Assembly: GCF_016865525.2 (NCBI RefSeq)
Contig: NZ_CP075169.1
Location: 1,860,337 to 1,924,336 of the forward strand
Origin: Sodalis ligni
GTDB lineage: Bacteria > Pseudomonadota > Gammaproteobacteria > Enterobacterales > Enterobacteriaceae
DNA: 64,000 nt
Direction of reading: 5' to 3'
Positions 49,642 through 58,256 of this stretch are shown piece by piece. How positions within the stretch are numbered: position 1 is the first letter of the stretch; each line of letters starts with the position of its first letter. The notes under the pieces were generated by a model. The model made no database searches and was not told where the DNA came from. It saw only the letters and a list, made by a program, of their open reading frames with translations. The position numbers and the translations under genes were made by a program.

Positions 49642-49812
49642 TCAAGGTGCTGCGGTTGATCCGCAGGAGCAATTAATAAGCTTGTGCAGGTGCATCCCCA
49701 CATTTTGAGGACTGCCCTGCGGGACCGGCGCTGAAGTATGCCGAGGTTCGACGCAGCCGGTAAGAAAAGAACTCGATAAGGCTAGACAGACGACAAATAA
49801 TATCCTCTTCAT
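49642..49812 (-). CDS. Small lipoprotein, 56 residues
   Basis: ATG at 49812 with AGGAG 6 bases upstream. Signal sequence MKRILFVVCLALSSSFLTGC with lipobox LTGC at residues 17-20, then a short Pro/His-rich body ending NCSCGSTAAP. Overlaps no other supported gene. Family unknown; entericidin-sized. Confidence 0.75.
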   Translation of the reverse strand: MKRILFVVCLALSSSFLTGCVEPRHTSAPVPQGSPQNVGMHLHKLINCSCGSTAAP

Positions 49813-49916
49813 AGTCTACTCCTGATGTTTTTTGATTATAGGTGATTTTGTCAACAAGCATAATTAATGATATCATTTAAATGATAGGAAAAATAAATAT
49901 TTAGAGTGATAATTAT

Positions 49917-50261
49917 TTAATTCAGGCCATACCAGCGTCGCCAAAAAAGGATGAGTATCCAGGCGGCGATGGACCAGCAGAGCACGGCGCTTATCAGGGC
50001 ATAGGGCAACCGGAGTGACCCGATAAGAAAATACAGGGTAACAAGATAAGCCAAATAGGGAATCACGGCCCAAATGCCGAATAAGATCGTCGCCCTCAAT
50101 GCTTCAACACCGCGCTCGGTGCCGACGATATAGTGGGCTATCAGGGCGAAGGTGGGGAAGAGGGGAAGAAGGCCGGCCAGGTAGTAATTTCGCGTTTTCG
50201 ATAATAAAGCAATTAAAAGTACAACAATGGCGCCAGTTAACGCCTTAAGTATCAAGTTCAT
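49917..50261 (-). CDS. GlpM-family membrane protein
   Basis: 114 residues, four hydrophobic helices, with the GlpM signature LSKTRNYYLAGLLPLFPTFA and ALRATILFGIWAVIPYL. Start ATG 50261 (MNLILKALTGA), the family N-terminus. GlpM was named in Pseudomonas for an effect on alginate; the role in enterics is unknown. Confidence 0.85.
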   Translation of the reverse strand: MNLILKALTGAIVVLLIALLSKTRNYYLAGLLPLFPTFALIAHYIVGTERGVEALRATILFGIWAVIPYLAYLVTLYFLIGSLRLPYALISAVLCWSIAAWILILFWRRWYGLN

Positions 50262-50388
50262 TATTTTTAGCCTATCGGTACATGCTGACGGGCAATGTAA
50301 CATAGCCTATGTCAGGCTTACCATCCGCTTCGGGCATACCGTGACCTGGAGACACCCTATCAAGGCCACGGCATCCATGCCGGTAGCG

Positions 50389-50613
50389 TTACTGGCGGTA
50401 GGCGTATTTGATCTGCTTTATGGTATTATTGAATACTTCAGCTTGTGCGGGATCTTCAAGCTCCGCAATGTATTTTTCCATTTTAATGATGACCTTGCCC
50501 GCATCGGCCTGTCCCATCGCTTTCAATATCAATGTCAGCATGGCCTTTAGGCAGTTCACTTCCTGAGCCAAGGTGTTTGCATTGTTATCGGTTAAAAACT
50601 CAACGTTACCCAT
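50389..50613 (-). CDS. yecF: YecF, DUF2594 protein
   Basis: 74 residues with the YecF pattern [20 protein letters not shown] and [20 protein letters not shown]. Divergent from uvrY, as in E. coli. Function unknown. Confidence 0.93.
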   Translation of the reverse strand: MGNVEFLTDNNANTLAQEVNCLKAMLTLILKAMGQADAGKVIIKMEKYIAELEDPAQAEVFNNTIKQIKYAYRQ

Positions 50614-51256
50614 AGAGTCGCCTCGTTGCTATGTTGTCGGTATTGGATATGGCGCGAAATCCCCGGCCATCCTCCCTGATTTCAGCGGCGATTATAGCAG
50701 AATTTGTTTGGGAAATTTAACAAAACAGGATGCACTTACCAGCGAAACGGCAGCTTTTTTGAAAAGGCAATGTGGACCCTAATTCACATGGTTGATACGG
50801 GGGTATCGGGATCGGACAAATAAATTGTTTGGAAGATTATTTCATGATCAGATTAAAAGTAATAACTAATTAAAATGAGTTATTAAATTAACGGATAGGA
50901 GAAAACAAAATTTATAATAAACATCAAATTTTTATCATGCCAATAACCTATTGTATTAATTATATATTTTCTATTAATATTTTTGTCTTTCAACAAAAAT
51001 TATTCTGCTTATTTAAGACGAACGTGTCTATGGCCGCCATGGTCGCGTAGTAAAGTACACCGGTTATCTGATTTTAACGAAATTCTCTTGCGGTGCGAGA
51101 ACCTATCTGTCTAAAATGGGCGATAACAGACGTCGATGCTGAATTTTATAGTACAAGCGGATAAACTTTATTCATTATTTACTTAAAAAGTAGTAATATT
51201 AAGTCATAAATATTTGATTCGCTTTACATCACTCCCTCATTTTGGAGATTTTCTCT
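50614..51256. other. yecF/uvrY intergenic region
   Basis: About 640 bases, AT-rich between 50820 and 51010. No gene seen. Contains the uvrY promoter by position; GGAG at 51244-51247 is the uvrY ribosome site. Confidence 0.5.
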
Positions 51257-51913
51257 TTGATAAGCGTTTTTCTTGTTGATGACCACGAATTGGTGCGTGC
51301 AGGGATACGACGCATTCTTGAAGATATCAAAGGCTTTAAAGTCGTTGGCGAGGCCCAGTGTGGCGAAGACGCGGTGAAATGGTGCCGGGCCAACTGCGTG
51401 AACGTTGTGTTGATGGATATGAACATGCCCGGCATCGGCGGGCTTGAAGCGACCCGAAAAATTATACGCTTTTCTCCGGACATTAAAGTCATTATGCTTA
51501 CCATTCACACCGAGAATCCGCTACCAGCCAAAGTCATGCAGGCTGGAGCAGCGGGTTACCTGAGCAAGGCTGCGGCACCTCAGGAAGTGATCTGTGCGAT
51601 ACGTTCCGTTAATGCGGGAAAGCGTTACATTGCTTCGGACATTGCACAGCAGATGGCATTGAGTCAGCTTGAGCCCCAGGCCGTGACGCCTTTCGAGTGT
51701 CTGTCGGAGCGTGAATTGCAAATCATGCTGATGATTACTAAAGGCCAGAAAGTAAATGAAATTTCCGAACAGCTCAATCTGAGTCCCAAAACGGTAAATA
51801 GCTACCGTTACAGGATGTTCAGTAAACTTAACATCGGTGGCGATGTTGAGTTAACGCACCTGGCGATTCGTCACGGGCTGTTCAACGCGGAGACATTGTC
51901 AAGTAGTGACTGA
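51257..51913 (+). CDS. uvrY: Response regulator UvrY
   Basis: Response regulator of the BarA-UvrY system that drives csrB/csrC RNAs and so carbon-storage control. Receiver domain with VDDHEL (Asp 8/9) and phospho-acceptor in VLMDMNMPG (Asp 54), LuxR-type helix-turn-helix [23 protein letters not shown] at 51257 gives MISVFLVDD, the same kind of start as in E. coli. Overlaps uvrC by 8 bases. Confidence 0.95.
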   Translation: MISVFLVDDHELVRAGIRRILEDIKGFKVVGEAQCGEDAVKWCRANCVNVVLMDMNMPGIGGLEATRKIIRFSPDIKVIMLTIHTENPLPAKVMQAGAAGYLSKAAAPQEVICAIRSVNAGKRYIASDIAQQMALSQLEPQAVTPFECLSERELQIMLMITKGQKVNEISEQLNLSPKTVNSYRYRMFSKLNIGGDVELTHLAIRHGLFNAETLSSSD

Positions 51914-53735
51914 TAGCTTCAACGCAAAAGAATTCCTCAAAACCGTCACCAGTCAGCCGGGTGTCTACCGTATGTATGATGCCGCTGAGACTGTCATCTA
52001 TGTCGGCAAGGCCAAGGACCTGAAAAAACGTCTGACGAGTTACTTTCGTCTTCAGGTCGGCAGTCGCAAAACCGAAGCCCTGGTTAAAAGCATTGCGCAA
52101 ATCGATGTCACCATTACCCATACCGAGACGGAAGCGTTGTTGCTCGAGCACAACTATATAAAGTTGTATCAGCCTCGCTATAATGTCCTGCTGCGGGACG
52201 ATAAGTCTTATCCGCTGATTTTTCTCAGTAGCGATGCCCACCCCCGCCTGGGTTTCCACCGCGGCGCTAAACATGCCAAAGGCGAATATTTCGGTCCGTT
52301 TCCCAACGGTTATGCCGTCAGGGAAACATTGGCTTTGCTGCAAAAGCTTTTCCCCATTCGACAGTGCGAAGATAGCGTTTATCGCAACCGTTCCCGTCCT
52401 TGCCTGCAATATCAGATTGGTCGTTGCCTCGGGCCCTGTGTGAGGGGACTGGTGAGTGACGAGGAGTATCAGCAGCAGGTGGAGTACGTGCGCCTGTTTC
52501 TCTCCGGCAAGGACCAGCAGGTCATGAATCAGCTGGTGGAACGGATGGAGCTGGCGAGCCGGGCATTGAATTTTGAAGACGCCGCGCGTGCCCGCGATCA
52601 GATCCAAGCGGTTAGGCGTGTTACCGAAAAGCAGTTCGTTACCGGAGATCATGAGGATCTGGATGTTATCGGCGTGGCATTTGAGGCGGGGCTGGGCTGT
52701 GTGCATGTGCTATTTTTCCGGGAGGGCAAAGTGTTAGGCAGCCGCAGTTATTTTCCCAAGGTGCCGTTGGGTACCGAACTCTCAGAGGTGGTTCAGACCT
52801 TCGTCGGCCAGTTTTATTTGCAGGGGAGCCAGATGAGAACCTTGCCCGGTGAAATCCTATTGGATTTTTCCTTATCGGAAAGCGACTTGTTAGCCGAGTC
52901 CCTAAGCAGCCTGGCAGGGCGAAAAATTCATATCCAGGCGCATCCGCGGGGTGACCGCGCCCGGTATCTGAAACTGTCCCGGACCAACGCCGCCACCGCT
53001 TTGGTGACCAAGCTCTCCCAGCAGTCGACCATTCACCAGCGGCTGAAGGCCTTGGGGGAACTGCTGGGTGTAGAGTCTATTAACCGGATGGAGTGTTTTG
53101 ACATCAGCCATACCATGGGCGAACAGACCATAGCTTCATGTGTGGTGTTTGACTCCAACGGGCCGGTGCGCGCCGAATACCGGCGATTCAATATCGAAGG
53201 CATAACGCCCGGTGACGACTACGCCGCCATGTCCCAGGTCCTGCGCCGGCGTTACGGCAAGGCGCTGGAGGAGAATAAAATCCCCGATGTGGTGATTATC
53301 GACGGCGGCAAAGGCCAATTGGGCATGGCCTTGGATGTCTTCAATGAACTGGACGTTCCCTGGGATAAATCACGCGTCATATTACTTGGCGTGGCGAAAG
53401 GGGCGGATCGGAAAGCAGGTCTGGAGACGTTATTTTGAAACCTCATGGCGAAGGATCTCCTTGTCGTCCGATTCCCCGCGCTGCATGTGATCCAGCATAT
53501 CCGCGATGATTCGCATAATCATGCCATCACCGGCCATCGCAACAAACGTGCGAAAGTGAAAAATACCAGCGCATTAGAATTAATTGAAGGCGTCGGCCCC
53601 AAACGTCGCCAAACCCTGTTAAAATACATGGGCGGTTTACAGCCTTTAAGGAACGCCAGTCTTGAGGAAATTGCTAAGGTGCCCGGTATCTCTAATGCAT
53701 TAGCAGAAAAAATTTTTAATGCATTGAAACACTAA
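51906..53735 (+). pseudogene. uvrC: Excinuclease subunit UvrC, interrupted near the C-terminus
   Basis: Nucleotide-excision repair nuclease. GTG start at 51906; GIY-YIG domain ([20 protein letters not shown]), UvrB-binding UVR motif, RNase H-like domain ([31 protein letters not shown]). After [12 protein letters not shown] the frame hits TGA at 53436-53438. The C-terminal helix-hairpin-helix part resumes in the same frame as [15 protein letters not shown] and runs to TAA 53733-53735. Between 53430 and 53481 three losses (T-run with an extra A, one T, one C) net one codon. As written it lacks the last part of the RNase H fold and the HhH. Confidence 0.9.
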
Positions 53736-53793
53736 CCGCAATGTAGCAACATACTCATTAATCCACTCCAGCCAGATAGTTACCTATAGTGCT

Positions 53794-54342
53794 ATGCAAT
53801 TGAATATACCGACTTGGCTTACATTGTTACGTGTCGTAATGATACCGTTTTTTGTACTGGCGTTTTATTTGCCTTTTTATTGGGCGCCGCTGGTATGTGC
53901 TTTGATTTTTATTCTGGCGGCGGTAACCGATTGGTTTGACGGCTTTCTTGCCCGACGCTGGAAGCAGACCACCCGTTTTGGGGCGTTTCTGGATCCGGTG
54001 GCTGATAAAGTCATGGTGGCTATAGCGCTGGTATTGGTGGCCGAGCATTTTCATTCGTGGTGGATAACCTTGCCTGCCGCCACCATGATCGCTCGGGAAA
54101 TCATCATTTCCGCGCTTCGCGAGTGGATGGCTGAAATAGGCAAACGCAGCAGCGTGGCGGTCTCCTGGATTGGTAAAGTCAAAACCACCGCTCAAATGCT
54201 GGCATTGGTGGCCCTTTTGTGGCGCCCCGATCAATGGGTAGCGGGTGTCGGTATTGCGGCACTGTACGTCGCCGCAGTGTTGACATTTTGGTCAATGTTC
54301 CAGTATTTGAACGCGGCTCGCCATGATTTGTTTGAACACTGA
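53794..54342 (+). CDS. pgsA: CDP-diacylglycerol-glycerol-3-phosphate 3-phosphatidyltransferase
   Basis: Committed step to phosphatidylglycerol in the inner membrane. 182 residues, as E. coli. CDP-alcohol phosphotransferase motif D-G-x2-A-R-x8-G-x3-D-x3-D is visible as [20 protein letters not shown] followed by LDPVADK. Several membrane helices. Essential in most enterics. Confidence 0.97.
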   Translation: MQLNIPTWLTLLRVVMIPFFVLAFYLPFYWAPLVCALIFILAAVTDWFDGFLARRWKQTTRFGAFLDPVADKVMVAIALVLVAEHFHSWWITLPAATMIAREIIISALREWMAEIGKRSSVAVSWIGKVKTTAQMLALVALLWRPDQWVAGVGIAALYVAAVLTFWSMFQYLNAARHDLFEH

Positions 54343-54510
54343 TATAAGCGCCGTAAAAATCAACAAACGAGCATCACGGCGCGATAATTCTGTTGACTCG
54401 TAACGTCAGGTCAGTAGAATGCAACGCATCGAAAGCAACGAGTGATTGCTTAAAGATAATAGTAAAAACAGCGAGTTTGATAGCTGGTTTGTCAAGTGGT
54501 TTTCATCGAT

Positions 54511-54585
54511 GCGGGAATAGCTCAGTGGTAGAGCACAACCTTGCCAAGGTTGGGGTCGCGAGTTCGAGCCTCGTTTCCCGCTCCA
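54511..54585 (+). tRNA. glyW: tRNA-Gly (GCC)
   Basis: GCGGGAA/TTCCCGC acceptor, anticodon loop CTTGCCAA with GCC, CCA encoded. The D loop is one base shorter than in E. coli glyW (CAGTGGTA). pgsA-glyW-cysT-leuZ order as in E. coli. Confidence 0.95.
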
Positions 54586-54619
54586 GATGTACAACGAAGC
54601 CTTGATATAAGGCAGTAAA

Positions 54620-54693
54620 GGCGCGTTGGCAGAGTGGCCATGCAGCGGATTGCAAATCCGCCTACCTCGGTTCGACTCCGGGACGCGCCTCCA
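54620..54693 (+). tRNA. cysT: tRNA-Cys (GCA)
   Basis: 74 nt, GGCGCGT/ACGCGCC acceptor, GATTGCAAATC anticodon arm, CCA encoded. Confidence 0.96.
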
Positions 54694-54711
54694 AGTATTG
54701 AATTTCCCGAC

Positions 54712-54798
54712 GCCCGGGTGGTGGAATCGGTAGACACAAGGGATTTAAAATCCCTCGGCTTTATGGCTGTACGGGTTCAAGTCCCGTCCCGGGTACCA
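54712..54798 (+). tRNA. leuZ: tRNA-Leu (TAA)
   Basis: 87-nt class II tRNA, GCCCGGG/CCCGGGT acceptor, GGATTTAAAATCC anticodon arm (anticodon TAA), long variable arm, CCA encoded. Its 3' half is repeated twice downstream. Confidence 0.96.
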
Positions 54799-54866
54799 CA
54801 CCGAATTCGTAATAAAAACAAAGTAGTATGAGTAACATTGATGCCGTCGAGAGACGGTTTTTTTAT
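54744..54866 (+). repeat. leuZ 3'-end repeat, copy 1 (in the gene)
   Basis: From TTTAAAATCCC of the anticodon arm through the tRNA 3' end and the terminator hairpin. Native copy. Confidence 0.92.
54844..54866 (+). terminator. Terminator of the pgsA-tRNA operon
   Basis: CCGTC-GAGA-GACGG hairpin followed by seven T. Copied with the tRNA fragment at 55953-55973 and 57059-57079. Confidence 0.88.
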
Positions 54867-55082
54867 GTGTTTTTTTCGCCATTCCTAAGACAGCACCCTA
54901 AGATGTTTTCCGCGCCGCGCATAACCATTAATTTATTCTGACCGCCCACCACCGGTACAATCGCTATTTTGATCGTAGCGCGCAGTTTTTGAGGCATCAT
55001 TATGGCCCGTTATTGCCGCTCTGCACCTTCATCATTACCTGCGCGGCCATAAGCGCGGGGGGCGATGGTTGAGTTGCGATCG

Positions 55083-55370
55083 TCAGGCAACTGCAACCAA
55101 CCGGTGCAGCTTTGAGATATCAACTTCTTTTTGCGCCGCCCAAAGGCTGTAATTATCTTGAAGATTGAGCCAAAACTTTGCCGAACTACCAAGCACCGCC
55201 GAAAGTTTTAGGGCCATTTCTGGCGAAACCGCAGAATGACCGCTAACCAGACGTTGTACTGTAGAAGGGGCGACATGCAATGCTCGGGATAACTCACGAA
55301 TGCCGATATTCAGATCGTCCAGGGTCTCTGCAATGATTTCACCGGGGTGCGGCGGATTGAACATAGTCAT
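55083..55370 (-). CDS. higA: HigA-type antitoxin
   Basis: 95 residues, XRE helix-turn-helix of the HigA/VapI family: FNPPHPGEIIAETLDDLNIG, RELSRALHVAPSTVQRLVSG and ALKLSAVLGSSAKFWLNLQD. Downstream of the toxin, as in HigBA systems; the ATG at 55370 shares bases with the toxin stop, so the pair is coupled. GAGG lies about 10 bases upstream. Confidence 0.9.
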   Translation of the reverse strand: MTMFNPPHPGEIIAETLDDLNIGIRELSRALHVAPSTVQRLVSGHSAVSPEMALKLSAVLGSSAKFWLNLQDNYSLWAAQKEVDISKLHRLVAVA

Positions 55371-55647
55371 CAGTGATAATCCTCATAGTTAACGATATAG
55401 GCGTTGCCATCCATAAATTCAAACGTAATGCGCCAGTTGCCCGTGACGGTTATTGACCATTGGCCTTTCCTATCCCCGGTAAGCGTATGGAGGGAATATC
55501 CCGGTCGGTCAATATCCTTGATCTCTTCCGCTGCATCGAGGACCGCCAGACGTAGGCGGAGTTTACCGGACTGCTTCGCATCAATACCCGCAGTCGATCC
55601 TTTCTCGAAAAACAGGCGCAATCCTTTGTGCTTGAAACTTTGATCAT
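55370..55647 (-). pseudogene. higB: HigB/RelE-type toxin, N-terminal frameshift
   Basis: RelE-fold mRNA interferase of the HigB type. From ATG 55647 the start reads MIK, then one A is missing (55638-55640); the normal frame continues SFKHKGLRLFFEKGSTAGID, GYSLHTLTGDRKGQWSITVT and GNWRITFEFMDGNAYIVNYE. About 92 residues when repaired. Starting inside at 55621 would drop the first strand, so the toxin is probably silenced or mis-sequenced. Confidence 0.85.
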
Positions 55648-55658
55648 GAAGTGGCTTT

Positions 55659-55706
55659 GTGTTGCGTATAGGGGAACAATATAATAATGTCCCCTATACG
55701 CAACAC
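55659..55706. promoter_or_regulatory. Operator of higBA: 17-bp inverted repeat
   Basis: GTGTTGCGTATAGGGGA (55659-55675) and its exact complement TCCCCTATACGCAACAC (55690-55706) with a 14-base AT-rich spacer, immediately upstream of higB. Placed to bind the HigA-HigB complex. Confidence 0.85.
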
Positions 55707-55854
55707 TATTTGTTTGCAAGTTGGCAGGATGCCGAGGCCCTTTAGTTGAATGGTAGTGACTACTTTAGCCGGTAAAACCCAAATCAACCCACCATCATGA
55801 TTTGCAACCGGCTGATTTTACTTAACTCTTTGTTTTTGATATCATAGTCAGAGT

Positions 55855-55974
55855 TTTAAAATCCCTCGGCCTTATGGCTGTACGGGTTCAAGTCCCGTCC
55901 CGGTACCACACCGAATTCGTAATAAAACAAAGTAGTATGAGTAACATTGATGCCGTCGAGAGACGGTTTTTATG
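55855..55974 (+). repeat. leuZ 3'-end repeat, copy 2 (tRNA fragment)
   Basis: Same sequence as copy 1 over tRNA-Leu 3' half, CCA and terminator; one G fewer in the acceptor stem (CCCGGTACCA). No 5' half. 1111 bases after copy 1. Confidence 0.92.
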
Positions 55975-56146
55975 CCTGCGATTTGCCAAAATCTCCCGAA
56001 AGTGACTACATTCTGACTAAATTAATGAAATATGGTGTTTATTTGCTTAGCATATTAGCTATATACGCTGATTTTGCTTAAATGGAATGTCCGCATGCAA
56101 TGCGGGAATGCCCGTATCCAGTGATATTCAAGCCACTTTTGCTTTT

Positions 56147-56539
56147 CTAGGCCTGCCGCCTAATTTTCCATTCGCCTTTGAAGCAGCGCTTTTTCTCGGA
56201 GGTTGCTGAACCGCCTTTGCGGCCCAGTTCGCGCGCCATCCATTTGCTGGTTCCGGTATAGCCATCCATTATCGCCGGGATAAAGACATCGGCGTCGATG
56301 GCGGGGAAGTAGAGCCCATTGCCAAGCGGCGTAATCTCTATGTCTTCCAGTTCCGCAGCACTAGCAGTGCTTAATCCCTGCACGATGGCTGGTGGTATGG
56401 CCAGCTCGATACCGGATGCCAACGTCACGATGACGCGTTGCGATTTGGCATCGTAGCGGGCCGCAATGGCCCGTAAAGGGCTATTCATCGTTTCCTGGCC
56501 GCGCTGTACAGCGGCATCAATTTGTAATTTAGTTGCCAT
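56147..56539 (-). CDS. DUF2442-type protein, partner of DUF4160
   Basis: 130 residues. The middle part RVIVTLASGIELAIPPAIVQ followed by LEDIEITPLGNGLYFPAIDA is the DUF2442 fold; the C-terminus WMARELGRKGGSATSEKKR is basic and probably binds DNA. Overlaps the upstream DUF4160 gene by 11 bases. DUF4160-DUF2442 pairs are candidate toxin-antitoxin modules in the literature of genome surveys; activity here unproven. Confidence 0.82.
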   Translation of the reverse strand: MATKLQIDAAVQRGQETMNSPLRAIAARYDAKSQRVIVTLASGIELAIPPAIVQGLSTASAAELEDIEITPLGNGLYFPAIDADVFIPAIMDGYTGTSKWMARELGRKGGSATSEKKRCFKGEWKIRRQA

Positions 56540-56768
56540 GGATTTGCTCCCATGCTGACTGTAGTTGTGGCAGTTGGTTAAGAAGCTCCTTTTCGATCTC
56601 CGCCAGTTCCTTAGGTTTTACGCCAATCATTTCTCTGAGCTCAATGTTGTCTTTTAGCAAAACGAAAACAACCTGCCCGTTGGCACCGATAACATGTACA
56701 TGCGGTGGTAAATGATCCATGGTGTAAATCATCACCCGCCATCCTTTAAATCTGAAAATTGTTGGCAT
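56529..56768 (-). CDS. DUF4160-type protein (candidate toxin)
   Basis: 79 residues from ATG 56768: MPTIFRFKGWRVMIYTMDHL, PPHVHVIGANGQVVFVLLKD. The short conserved block PPHVHV and size are DUF4160. First gene of the pair; an in-frame ATG lies 2 codons upstream (56774). Confidence 0.82.
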   Translation of the reverse strand: MPTIFRFKGWRVMIYTMDHLPPHVHVIGANGQVVFVLLKDNIELREMIGVKPKELAEIEKELLNQLPQLQSAWEQIHGN

Positions 56769-56778
56769 GGGCAACCTA

Positions 56779-56796
56779 AACCTAAACGTTTAGGTT
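56779..56796. promoter_or_regulatory. Palindromic operator of the DUF4160-DUF2442 pair
   Basis: Perfect 18-bp palindrome AACCTAAACGTTTAGGTT, with a further half site AACCTAAA at 56773-56780, ending 5 bases before the first ATG. Confidence 0.8.
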
Positions 56797-56959
56797 ATTT
56801 TAGACGGCATTTTGTCAGATTGCAATGCGCTGGGTAAGCCATTGATAGAGTATAAGGTGATGACTACCGCAACCGCATAGGCACCCATTAACCCGCCATC
56901 ATGATTTGTAAATGTCTGATTTTAAACAATTATTTTATTTTGTTATTGTGCTGAGGGTT

Positions 56960-57081
56960 TTTAAAATCCCTCGGCTTTATGGCTGTACGGGTTCAAGTCC
57001 CGTCCCGGTGCCAACCAATAATTAGTAATAAAAACAAAGTGGTAGGAGTAACATTGATGCCGTCGAGATACGGTTTTTATG
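56960..57081 (+). repeat. leuZ 3'-end repeat, copy 3 (tRNA fragment)
   Basis: Third copy, 1105 bases after copy 2, slightly more diverged (CCCGGTGCCA, GAGATACGG). The 70-80 bases in front of copies 2 and 3 also match (CCATCATGATTTG...TGATTTTA). Confidence 0.9.
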
Positions 57082-57460
57082 CCAGTTTTTCGCCATTCCT
57101 AAGAAAGCATCCTAAGATGTTTTCCGCACCGCGCATAATCATTAATTTATTCTGACCGCCCACCAGACGTTGTACTGTAGAAGGGCGACATGCAATGCTC
57201 GGGATAACTCACGAATGCCGATATTCAGATCGTCCAGGGTCTCTGCAATGATTTCACCGGGGTGCGGCGGATTGAACATAGTCATCAGTGATAATCCTCA
57301 TAGTTAACGATATAGGCGTTGCCATCCATAACTGACAGGCGTAAGCGAAGTTTACCAGAATGCTTCGCATCGATTTGTGCTTTAGTTGCCGGATGCACTC
57401 CTTGCTATTGTTATGGAGTTGTTCAACAAGTTCCTGTTCGATCTGCGCAAGTTACCGCAC
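57082..57460. other. Chimeric remnant of both modules
   Basis: 57082-57160 repeats the sequence after leuZ copy 1 (CCTAAGATGTTTTCCGC). 57165-57331 is a near-identical copy of the higA start and higB end (compare 55247-55413). 57335-57370 matches the higB middle with many changes. 57371-57455 matches the DUF2442 start and DUF4160 end (compare 56510-56610), also diverged. No intact gene. It abuts the end of the ABC permease gene. Confidence 0.82.
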
Positions 57461-58256
57461 GTCTCCTCGACTGGGTGTTGATATGCCTCCAGACGCGGCC
57501 TAGACCATAAAATATTGCACCTAAACCGCCGACAAAAAAACCAACCGGCCAGTTTGTCAAATAGGAGAGGGCGATGGCGGTCCACACGGTGACCAGCGAA
57601 AGGACGACCGAGAGTAGTATTGCCAGCAACGGACTGTCCGTCAGGGTTCGCGCGACGGCAGCCGGACCGACCATCAGGCTGAATACCAATAGCGCACCCA
57701 CTACCGGCAATGAGAGCGCCGTGGCAAGCGCCAAGATCGTCAGGAACCAGAGCTCCATGCGCCGTGAACTCACCCTTTGGACTTCCGCCAGCTCGGGGGA
57801 TATAGAGCAGAGTAATAACGGGCGGAATAATACCGCGGCAATCGCAACCGAAAGGGAGCCAATGGCCGCAACGGGGAGTATCTCGGTTGTGCTGACGCCG
57901 AGGACTTCGCCGAACAGCAAGGCATAGACTTGCTGTGAATACTGTCTGCTCATGCTCAAAAAAAGCGTTCCAAGGGCGAGCAGCATCACCAGGGAAAGCG
58001 CCGTTGCGACCTCATGGCGACCCAGACGACCGAGCTGGCTTATCCCGATGACACCGAGTCCGGCAAATGCAATCAGGCCAAAGAGCGTATTCACCCCGAG
58101 CAGACTTGCCAGCGCGGCTCCGGGAAATGTACCCAAGGGCAAGGTATGAGCAGCGAAAGAGGAGCTTCGTATCACGACAAAAAAGCCGACAAAACCGGCC
58201 ACTGCCGCCACAAGAGTGGCGACAATCCAGGTATTGATCATAATACTTGAGAACAT
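57423..58256 (-). CDS. Zn/Mn-type ABC permease, second subunit
   Basis: ABC-3 family membrane subunit (ZnuB/TroC-like), about 277 residues from ATG 58256 (MFSSIMINTW); the frame is open further up inside the other permease gene. Eight or so membrane helices and SLPVVGALLVFSLMVGPAAV, the family EAA-like loop region. The last 15 residues (QSRRRAVTCADRTGTC) come from the repeat remnant, so the natural C-terminus was probably replaced. Overlaps the upstream permease gene. Confidence 0.85.
   Translation of the reverse strand: MFSSIMINTWIVATLVAAVAGFVGFFVVIRSSSFAAHTLPLGTFPGAALASLLGVNTLFGLIAFAGLGVIGISQLGRLGRHEVATALSLVMLLALGTLFLSMSRQYSQQVYALLFGEVLGVSTTEILPVAAIGSLSVAIAAVLFRPLLLCSISPELAEVQRVSSRRMELWFLTILALATALSLPVVGALLVFSLMVGPAAVARTLTDSPLLAILLSVVLSLVTVWTAIALSYLTNWPVGFFVGGLGAIFYGLGRVWRHINTQSRRRAVTCADRTGTC

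Noticed and set aside
55855-55912. Functional second tRNA-Leu
   Set aside because: No 5' half or D arm; it is only the 3' part and cannot fold as a tRNA.
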